From assembly GCA_028279945.1 (NCBI GenBank), contig JANQMT010000113.1, positions 1-23,008 of the forward strand: a stretch of DNA of 23,008 nt, in the 5' to 3' direction. Both the position numbers and the translations under genes were made by a program. This document shows, in pieces, positions 14,351 through 21,900 of this stretch. Position 1 is the first letter of the stretch. Every line of letters begins with the position of its first letter. A model generated the notes under the pieces. The model did no database searches, was not told where the DNA came from, and was given only the letters and a program-made list of their open reading frames with translations. The DNA comes from JAKSCF01 sp028279945 (GTDB taxonomy: Bacteria; Bacillota; Clostridia; Peptostreptococcales; JAAYPU01).

Positions 14351-15491
14351 AGAAAGCTTTTTAATCATATCCGTCATGACCATTATGACTTTAGTGCTTA
14401 CTTTTGCTTTTTCCGGAATGGCAGGAGGCAGTCCATATCACCCTAGTATTTTAGTGATAGATGCGGCAAATAATCCGTTGAGTGAAGCATTAATCGAAAG
14501 TATTAGAAACACTAATAACTATAATGTGTCTTTAGATGATTACGATTCAGGTGTTGAAGATTTAAGTGAAGGCAAATATAGTGCCGCTATCTATATTGAG
14601 GGGGATTTTACTGATACCGGTTATGAAACGGGTGAATCATTAAAGATCATAGCGCTAAAAGATGATGTGGAGATCAGAACACTCAAAAATAACTTGATGG
14701 GATTGCTTGCCAATCATCATCAAAGAAATAAAGTTATGAAGCTGGGCGAAGATATTTTCAAAGAAATACCAACTGTAAATATAGATAAAGTTAAAAATGA
14801 TATGTCGGAATCCTTTGAACAACAATGGCTATATCGAAAACCAATTGATATTCAGACAGTAAGCGGTAATATGGAAAACAGAAGAAATAACAATGTAAAA
14901 GGACAAATAATCGGTTTTGCTATTTTGTTTTCTGCTTATACTATGGTTTTTGGTGTTGGTCAAATTGTCACTGATAAAGAAGATAAAACCTATTTTAGAA
15001 TGATGACATCACCACTTTCTAAAATATCTATACTAATGGGATATACGATAATACCTATGTTATCGGGAATTATTCAGCTGTCAGTTATTTTTGTAGCAGG
15101 AAGGTTTCTGTTCGATTTGAACTGGGGTGGAAATATATTGGATATTTTATTGGTTATTATTGCTTTTGTTTTTTCACTGACTGCCATTGGATTACTTTTA
15201 TCTACCTTTGTAAAAACTTCCGGTCAACTTTCAGCCTTTACGCCCATCATATTGACTTCATTTGCTATGCTGGGAGGTTGTATGTGGCCCCTTGAGGTTG
15301 TCACTTCAAAGATATTATTGTTGCTTGCAAATATAACCCCTCATAAATGGGCGGTCTTGGGATTAACAGATATAGCCATTAAAAACGGCAGTCTTATGAA
15401 CTCAATGGATTCAATTTTGATACTTTTAGGAATGGGTGTGTGTGCTTACGCAATTGGATTATTCAGATTGAGAAAGGATGCAACCATTTAA
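14313..15491 (+). CDS. ABC-2 type permease, second subunit
   Basis: 392 residues with the same plan as its partner: N-terminal helix (about 15-35), extracytoplasmic domain (about 40-205), and C-terminal helix bundle beginning near GFAILFSAYTMVFGVGQIV. VTDKEDKTYFRMMTSPLSK is the ATPase-coupling segment. Its start lies inside the end of the first permease gene (38-nt overlap) and is preceded by AAGGGGAAAAGG, so translation is coupled and the two subunits should be made in equal amounts. With the ATPase it matches the LnrL-M-N order of linearmycin-type exporters. It is the last gene of the operon and is followed by a perfect hairpin. Confidence 0.9.
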   Translation: MLTVLKLGLKRLRESFLIISVMTIMTLVLTFAFSGMAGGSPYHPSILVIDAANNPLSEALIESIRNTNNYNVSLDDYDSGVEDLSEGKYSAAIYIEGDFTDTGYETGESLKIIALKDDVEIRTLKNNLMGLLANHHQRNKVMKLGEDIFKEIPTVNIDKVKNDMSESFEQQWLYRKPIDIQTVSGNMENRRNNNVKGQIIGFAILFSAYTMVFGVGQIVTDKEDKTYFRMMTSPLSKISILMGYTIIPMLSGIIQLSVIFVAGRFLFDLNWGGNILDILLVIIAFVFSLTAIGLLLSTFVKTSGQLSAFTPIILTSFAMLGGCMWPLEVVTSKILLLLANITPHKWAVLGLTDIAIKNGSLMNSMDSILILLGMGVCAYAIGLFRLRKDATI

Positions 15492-15510
15492 TTAAGTCTA
15501 TTAGAAAGAT

Positions 15511-15561
15511 TTAAATAGAGGTTTTGAATGAGCAAAACCTCTATTTAACGCTGTATTTTTT
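15511..15561 (+). terminator. Intrinsic terminator of the ABC operon
   Basis: Perfect 16-bp arms (15511-15526 with 15533-15548) enclose the loop AATGAG, with a run of six T at 15556-15561. It lies 19 nt after the last permease gene. Confidence 0.85.
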
Positions 15562-15593
15562 ACCATTAATAATTCAGAAAATTTTCATTTGAA

Positions 15594-15627
15594 TACTAAT
15601 TTGCTGTATTTTAAGTACTAATTTGCT
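15594..15627 (+). repeat. 12-bp direct repeat with 22-bp period upstream of the riboswitch promoter
   Basis: TACTAATTTGCT occurs exactly at 15594-15605 and 15616-15627. The 22-bp period places both copies on one face of the helix, and the second ends 16 bp before the -35 element, as for an activator site. The factor is unknown. Confidence 0.45.
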
Positions 15628-15643
15628 CTTTTAATGCAAAATA

Positions 15644-15672
15644 TTGACAATTATTAACAAATTAATTACCAT
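15644..15672 (+). promoter_or_regulatory. Probable promoter of the riboswitch-chemoreceptor transcript
   Basis: A perfect TTGACA (15644-15649) and TACCAT (15667-15672) are 17 nt apart. Transcription would start near 15679, about 16 nt before the riboswitch closing stem. Confidence 0.55.
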
Positions 15673-15694
15673 TAATATGATACATAAAAATGAA

Positions 15695-15789
15695 TAATCC
15701 CTAAGTGAAAGGCAAATTTACTGAAAAGTAGAGACGCAAAATCACAGACCTAAGGTTATCACACTATGGTGGCTGGGTTACCAAGATTA
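15695..15789 (+). promoter_or_regulatory. Cyclic di-GMP-I (GEMM-I) riboswitch aptamer
   Basis: Hallmarks of the GEMM-I aptamer occur in order: AAAGGCAAA (15708-15716), a stem capped by a GAAA tetraloop (15717-15732), GACGCAAA (15733-15740), and GGGTTACC (15775-15782). The partner of the GAAA loop is the classic 11-nt tetraloop receptor, CCTAAG (15749-15754) with TATGG (15765-15769), in the second stem. TAATC (15695-15699) and GATTA (15785-15789) can close the structure. Riboswitches of this class bind c-di-GMP and control motility, adhesion and signalling genes. Here it leads the chemoreceptor gene at 16047, with terminator-like hairpins between them, so control is probably by termination. 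The direction of the switch (on or off) cannot be read with certainty. Confidence 0.93.
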
Positions 15790-15815
15790 GTTTTACTAAT
15801 ATAGGTTTATAAAAG

Positions 15816-15848
15816 AAAGTTATGGACCCAATTTATACTTGTTTTTTT
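15816..15848 (+). terminator. Weak terminator-like hairpin directly after the riboswitch
   Basis: AAGT(T)AT (15817-15823) pairs with ATACTT (15835-15840) with one bulge, followed by G and seven T (15842-15848). The stem is short, so it may act only in one riboswitch state. Confidence 0.35.
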
Positions 15849-15889
15849 GAGTGTAATGATTTAGTAGAAAGGAGGGACGTCAATAACAG

Positions 15890-15919
15890 TCAGCTTTTAG
15901 TAAGTTGATTTATTTTTTT
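15890..15919 (+). terminator. Expression-platform terminator between riboswitch and chemoreceptor
   Basis: TCAGCTT (15890-15896) pairs with AAGTTGA (15902-15908, one G-U pair) around a TTAGT loop, followed by T-rich DNA including seven T in a row (15913-15919). It lies about 100 nt after the aptamer and 128 nt before the chemoreceptor start. Confidence 0.55.
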
Positions 15920-16046
15920 GTATTAAAATACTTAATAAAGCATTATGATTAACTTTAATATTTTTATGTAAACTTTATACTACTAATTTACATGATTTTT
16001 TAATCTTGTAGTTAAGACAAAACATAAGGGAAGAAGGTAATAAAAA

Positions 16047-18521
16047 ATGAGGAAAAAGAATTTTGTTTCAATTAGCGTAAAAGTTGCAAGTCTTATCATT
16101 GTAATGCTCTTATTAAGTATGACCATTTATGGAGCTTTCAACTATTTTACTAATAAAAGTAACTATTTGGAATTGTCTCAAGAAAAAGCACTTATGGTTG
16201 CAAAGTCAGCCGCTATAAATGTTGATGGCGATCGATTTGAGAAACTTGCAAATAGTAATGATAACCACGAGTATTTTGATGAATTAAAGAAAATGTTGGA
16301 TAATTTAAAAATAGCTACAGATGTTACATATTTATATACGATTGTAGATAACGGTGATGATAATTTCAAATATATTGTAGAAGCCGGAGAAGGAGAAGAT
16401 ATCTGTGAATTTGGATATTTAGAACCTAAAGAAAGTTATGATATGCCGGATTCTTTTTTTGAAACCGGAGATCCCTTTGTTTCAGATATAAGCTTTGATG
16501 AGGAATGGGGATACCTATTAACCGCATCTGTTCCAATTTATAATTCAAATAATGAAATGGTAGGAATTGTTGCAACCGACATCGATGCAGAGTCTACTTA
16601 TAAAATGATCAACGAAAGCTTACCATATATGTTTATATTCATACCTTTAATCAGCATTGTATTTGCTATTATCTTGGTATTATATATTTCTAAGAATGTT
16701 ATTGATATTATCAAACACATAACCGACCAGTCGCATCTTATGGCTGATGGCAACATTGATATTTTTATTCCCGATAAGTATTTAAAGCGAAAAGATGAAC
16801 TAGGGAATTTGTCAACCAGTTTTCTAAATATGTCGGACCAGAGGAAAGAGCAAGCCCAAGTTCTTGAAGAAATAGCTGAAGGTACTTTGGATTCTAATAT
16901 TCAGATACTATCGGAAGAAGATGTTGTCGGAAACTCTATAGACCAAGTGAGTCATACTCTCAATGCATTAATCAATGAAATGAATCATATTTCTGAGCAA
17001 CATGAATTAGGAGACCTGCATGCCACCTTAGATACAGAGCATTTTGAAGGTTCCTATAAAAAGATGGCAGAAGGTATCAATAATATGATTAAAGGCCATG
17101 CTGAGGTTATAGAAAAATCTATGGCATGTGTATCTGAATTTGTACAAGGTAATTTTGATGCAGAGTTAGAAGAATTTACAGGAAAAAAAGCAACCATCAA
17201 TAAAACCATTGAGCTGTTAAGAAATAACTTAAAAGATGTTAATGAAGAAATAAATACACTGATTTCTTCTGCAATTCAAGGACGGCTAAATCAAAGGGTA
17301 GACGTTTCTAACTTCAATGGTGACTGGAAAGACCTAATGGTTGAGCTCAATAAATTGTTAGATGAGATCATCCAACCACTTCAAGAATCCAGTGAGGTTT
17401 TAGGAGAGTTAGCTAAAGGTAATTTAAGTGCCAGAGTCCAAGGGGATTATAAAGGTGACCATGGTAAAATGAAAGATAGTTTAAATTTAACGTGTGAAAC
17501 CATACAGGGTTATATGAATGAAATCATTCAAGTATTGGATCAGATGGCACAAAAGAATTTATCTTCCAGCATTGAACGAGAATATATTGGTGATTTTTCA
17601 TTATTAAGACAATCTATTAATCATATTGTAGATCAATTTAATCTAGTACTTTCAGAAATTAACTCAGTAGCAGAAGAAGTTGAAAGTGGAGCAAATCAAG
17701 TAGCTTCTTCAAGCCAGAACTTATCACAAGGAGCTTCTGAGCAAGCCAGCTCTGTTGAACAGATTAGTGCTACAACTATGGAAGTATCGAATCAAACTAA
17801 AGAAAATGCGGAATATGCTAATAAAGCAAATCACCTATCATCCAAAGCTAAGTCTGATGCGCAAAATGGAAATGGGCAAATGAATCAAATGCTTAGGGCC
17901 ATGGAAGAAACCAAAGAAGCATCAAAAAATATAGGTAATATTATAAAGGTTATTGATGAAATTGCATTCCAAACCAATATATTAGCATTAAATGCTGCCG
18001 TAGAGGCTGCAAGAGCAGGTGAACACGGTAAAGGGTTTGCGGTTGTAGCAGAAGAGGTAAGAAACCTTGCTGCAAGGTCGGCAGAAGCTGCAAAGGAGAC
18101 CACTAATTTAATAGATGATTCTATTAATAAAGTTGAAGAAGGCTATAAGATTGCAAATGAAACTGCTGCTGCGCTTCAGGAAATCGTAGACGGCATTACA
18201 AATGTAGAACAAATCGTTGCTTCAATTGCACAAGCTTCCAATCAACAAGAAGTGTCGATTAATGAAATCAATAGCGGCATTCAGCAAATATCTAATGTTA
18301 CTCAAACCAACACAGCTACGTCTGAAGAGAGTGCATCAGCCAGTCAACAAATGTCAGCTCAGGCACATACATTGAAAAAGTTAATACAAGAATTTATATT
18401 AAAAGGGCAAAAATCCAAACAAGATACATCAGAGAATCTTTTAACGAATGGAGAAAATAAAGCCTTAAATAAAGAAATATTGAATATAGGGCCGAAAGAT
18501 AATTCGTTTGGAAAATATTAA
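16047..18521 (+). CDS. Methyl-accepting chemotaxis protein with Cache-like sensor and multiple HAMP-like units
   Basis: An 824-residue chemoreceptor. Order: membrane helix (12-33), extracellular sensor (about 38-190) with a Cache-like end (WGYLLTASVPIYNSNNEMVG, 154-173), second membrane helix (193-214), HAMP domain (215-268), then a long stretch to about 540 built of repeated HAMP-like units recognised by G-(D/N/T)-(L/F/I) motifs at EGTLD 278, LGDLHA 321, QGNFDA 367, KGNLSA 457. The signalling domain follows, with the highly conserved tip DEIAFQTNILALNAAVEAAR (636-655). The tip contacts CheA/CheW, and flanking helices are methylated. There is no C-terminal CheR-binding pentapeptide. AAGAAGG lies 9 nt upstream of ATG. 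Expression is under the c-di-GMP riboswitch. The ligand is unknown; Cache domains often bind organic or amino acids. Confidence 0.93.
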   Translation: MRKKNFVSISVKVASLIIVMLLLSMTIYGAFNYFTNKSNYLELSQEKALMVAKSAAINVDGDRFEKLANSNDNHEYFDELKKMLDNLKIATDVTYLYTIVDNGDDNFKYIVEAGEGEDICEFGYLEPKESYDMPDSFFETGDPFVSDISFDEEWGYLLTASVPIYNSNNEMVGIVATDIDAESTYKMINESLPYMFIFIPLISIVFAIILVLYISKNVIDIIKHITDQSHLMADGNIDIFIPDKYLKRKDELGNLSTSFLNMSDQRKEQAQVLEEIAEGTLDSNIQILSEEDVVGNSIDQVSHTLNALINEMNHISEQHELGDLHATLDTEHFEGSYKKMAEGINNMIKGHAEVIEKSMACVSEFVQGNFDAELEEFTGKKATINKTIELLRNNLKDVNEEINTLISSAIQGRLNQRVDVSNFNGDWKDLMVELNKLLDEIIQPLQESSEVLGELAKGNLSARVQGDYKGDHGKMKDSLNLTCETIQGYMNEIIQVLDQMAQKNLSSSIEREYIGDFSLLRQSINHIVDQFNLVLSEINSVAEEVESGANQVASSSQNLSQGASEQASSVEQISATTMEVSNQTKENAEYANKANHLSSKAKSDAQNGNGQMNQMLRAMEETKEASKNIGNIIKVIDEIAFQTNILALNAAVEAARAGEHGKGFAVVAEEVRNLAARSAEAAKETTNLIDDSINKVEEGYKIANETAAALQEIVDGITNVEQIVASIAQASNQQEVSINEINSGIQQISNVTQTNTATSEESASASQQMSAQAHTLKKLIQEFILKGQKSKQDTSENLLTNGENKALNKEILNIGPKDNSFGKY

Positions 18522-18575
18522 CGGTTTATTATATTAAGGGTGTTCAGAAACTTTAATCTATTATAAATATCAATT

Positions 18576-18626
18576 AAGAGCTGTTCAAAATATGATTTTA
18601 AAGGGTTATATTTACAGCTCTTTTTA
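18576..18626 (+). terminator. Intrinsic terminator after the chemoreceptor gene
   Basis: AAGAGCTGT (18576-18584) and ACAGCTCTT (18614-18622) form a perfect 9-bp stem with a 29-nt loop, followed by further T residues. It lies 55 nt after the stop codon. Confidence 0.7.
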
Positions 18627-18741
18627 TTGTTTTGTAAAGGATACCGATTAAAGTCTTAATGAGCGTATAGATACGGTTTATCTTGTGAAAAATATCGTTG
18701 TCCATTATTTGACAAACCACTTGACTAGTGATAAGGTGATA

Positions 18742-18777
18742 ATAGGTAAACTATTTGTCGAAAAATAGTTTACCTAT
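18742..18777. repeat. Perfect 15-bp inverted repeat with 6-nt loop
   Basis: ATAGGTAAACTATTT (18742-18756) is the exact reverse complement of 18763-18777, with GTCGAA between. No T run follows on either strand, so it is not a normal terminator. It may be a large operator, an mRNA-stabilising hairpin or a structured leader element. Confidence 0.6.
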
Positions 18778-18798
18778 AAGATAAGAAAGGAGAAAAGG

Positions 18799-18807
18799 AT
18801 GCATTAA
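18799..18807 (+). other. Two-codon minigene (Met-His-stop) with an ideal ribosome binding site
   Basis: AAAGGAG (18786-18792) lies 6 nt before ATG CAT TAA. A second ATG at 18811 opens a 7-codon frame ending at 18834. Either these are remnants of a lost gene, or ribosome loading here has a regulatory role; coincidence is possible. Confidence 0.25.
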
Positions 18808-18965
18808 AAAATGTTTAATATTTTGTTAAGTTAATTATATTTAAAAAAGAATTAATACAAATAAACTATGCTATGATTATATAAATAGGTTATAATAGTT
18901 TATTATGAAATTATAAATATAAGATATTATTAAGACATTTAAAATGAACTTATGGAGTGGGTGCT

Positions 18966-21900
18966 ATGAAAAATAATACTTTTAAATTTGGAATTGACAT
19001 CGGCTCAACGACTATCAAAGCAGTATTGTTAGATGAAAGCAATAACATCATCTACAAAAAATATACGCGTCATTTATCCAATATATGGAAGAAATCTATA
19101 GATGTTATAGAAGATGTTTATAACGAATATCCGGATATAACAGTGACAACCGCAATTACTGGCTCAAGTGGTCTTGCTCTTTCTCAGAAACTTAAGTTAC
19201 CTTTTGAACAAGAAGTAATTGCTTGTAGTAAAGCAGTTGAAACATTTATTCCAGAGACAGACGTAGCGATCGAATTAGGTGGAGAAGATGCAAAAATTAC
19301 TTTTTTTGGTAGTACCATTGAGCAGAGAATGAATGGTACATGTGCAGGCGGTACCGGAGCATTTATTGATCAGATGGCCATTTTATTAAAAACAGATGCA
19401 ATGGGACTCAATGGCCTGGCAGAGAATAATTCTACTATATATCCTATTGCTGCAAGGTGCGGTGTTTTTGCTAAAACCGATATTCAACCGCTTCTAAATG
19501 AAGGTGCAAGAAAGGAAGATATAGCAGCTTCTATTTTTCAATCTGTTGTGAACCAAACCATTGGTGGTTTAGCGTGTGGAAGAACCATTAAAGGTAATAT
19601 TGCTTTTTTAGGCGGACCGTTATTCTTTTTACCACAATTAAGAAAACGCTTTATTGAAACCTTGAATCTAAAAAAAGAGGAAGTTATTTTTCCTGAGGAT
19701 TCTCATTATTATGTTGCAATCGGTGCGGCAATACTATCTGAAAAGAATACGGACATCAGCTTAAAAGATATTGTCAACAAGTTGAAAGTTTCTAATCATG
19801 ATACCCTTGCTGATATCAAATATCTTGAACGGCTTTTTAATACCCAAGAAGAATATGATGATTTTACTGAGCGTCATGGGAGTAATGCCATATCCAGAAG
19901 GGATATCGCTAAAGCATCCGGAAATTGCTTTTTAGGCATTGATGCCGGTTCAACGACGACTAAAGCAGCATTGATAGATGAGCAAGGACATTTGTTATAT
20001 TCTTTTTATAAAAATAATGATGGTAAACCTTTAGATGCTTCAAAAGAAATGCTAAAGGGATTATATGAGAAGTTACCGGATAATGCTGTGATTGCCAATG
20101 CGGCAGTAACCGGTTATGGTGAAGGCCTTATCCAAACCGCATTGTCTGTGGATATAGGCGAAATCGAGACAATGGCCCACTTTAAAGCAGCAGAGCATTT
20201 CTTGCCGGGTGTTGACTTTATTTTAGATATTGGCGGGCAGGATATGAAGTGCATGAAAATAAAAGAGGGCGTGATCCATAATATCATGCTGAATGAAGCA
20301 TGCTCTTCAGGATGCGGCTCTTTTATTGAAACCTTTGCAAAATCATTAGATATTGGAATAGATGAATTTGCTGAGTCTGCGTATTTTGCGCAATCGCCGG
20401 TGGATTTGGGGACTAGATGTACCGTATTCATGAATTCTAAAGTAAAGCAAGCACAAAAAGAGGGTGCCACTATCGGAGATATTTCGGCTGGTTTATCGTA
20501 TTCTGTCATAAAGAACGCATTGTACAAAGTCATCAAAATGAGAAACCCTGATGATGCGGGGGATAAAATCATTGTACAAGGCGGCACTTTCTATAACAAT
20601 GCTGTCCTTAGAAGCATAGAAAAATTGTTAGGAAAAGAAGTCATTAGACCGGATATTGCAGGTATTATGGGTGCTTTTGGTATAGCATTGATTGCGAAAG
20701 ACAGGCATGTCAAAGGATTTGTATCATCGATTATTCGTGCAAAAGAAATCGATTCATTTGATTCTGAGATCAGGTTTTCCAGATGCAAGAGATGCGAAAA
20801 CAATTGTCAGCTGACCATCAATATTTTTAATAACGGTAAGAAATTTGTAACAGGCAATCGATGTGATAAAGGGATAGGAGCAGACAATTCTGAAGAAAAT
20901 CAAATCCCTAATCTTTTTGACTATAAATATAAAAAACTATTTGCATATACACCTTTAGACGCTTCTAAAGCCGGCAGAGGTGTTATTGGGATACCCAGAG
21001 TATTAAATATGTATGAGAACTATCCATTTTGGTTTACTGTTTTCACAGAGTTAGGGTTTAGGGTGGTATTGTCATCCCAGTCATCCAAAACCATTTATGA
21101 GATGGGGATTGAAACCATTTCCTCTGACACTGCGTGTTATCCGGCAAAACTGGTCCACGGACATATAAGCTGGTTGATTAAGCAAGGTGTCAAAACGATT
21201 TTTTATCCTTCAATTAATTATGAGATAAAGGAAGAGCAACATTCTAATAATCATTACAATTGTCCAATAGTCGCTTCTTATCCGGAAGTGATAAAAAATA
21301 ATATGGATGATTTGTTTTTAGACCATGATATTCAATTTATACATCCATTTCTTCCTTATGATAATAAGAAAAGACTTATTAAAAGGCTGCTTGAAGAGTT
21401 TAAGGATTACAACATCTCTTTTAATGAGATGAAAGCGGCTGTATCGGCAGGAGAGAAAGAAGATCAAAAATTTAAAGAAGATATTAAATCTAAAGGAAAA
21501 GAGCTGGTAGAACGATTAGCAAAAGAAAATAAAAAAGGAATTGTTCTGGCCGGCAGACCTTATCATTTGGATCCGGAAATCAATCATGGTATTCCCAATA
21601 TTATTCTTTCATTTGGAATTGCTGTGCTGACTGAAGATTCTGTAGCGCATTTAGGGCAAGTTGAAAGACCTTTAAGAGTGCTGGATCAATGGATGTATCA
21701 TACTAGGTTGTATAGAGCCGCAGCCTTTGTCAATACACAGGATAACTTAGAATTAATCCAGCTCAATTCTTTTGGCTGTGGTTTGGACGCCATTACGACA
21801 GATCAGGTAGAAGAAATATTAAATCGGTACAATAAACTATATAATGTTATTAAAATCGATGAAGGAAGCAATTTAGGCGCTGCAAAGATAAGAATCAGGT

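Larger units (their letters stand above)
18522..18965. other. 444-bp intergenic region before the activase-like gene
   Basis: It contains the chemoreceptor terminator, a perfect inverted repeat and a two-codon minigene (listed separately). TTGACA at 18709-18714 is a -35 candidate without a good -10 at 17 nt. A perfect TATAAT at 18891-18896 lacks a good -35. The promoter of the downstream gene is therefore not settled. Confidence 0.5.

Noticed and set aside
16047..18521. Mobile element or horizontally transferred island around the chemoreceptor
   Set aside because: No transposase, integrase, attachment site or tRNA gene is seen, and base composition looks like the neighbouring genes.
18742..18777. 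Perfect inverted repeat as an intrinsic terminator
   Set aside because: No T run follows on the + strand or precedes it as A run for the - strand.
20114..20587. 157-codon open frame on the - strand over the activase gene
   Set aside because: Antisense to the second activase domain, whose motifs and cysteines are clear on the + strand.
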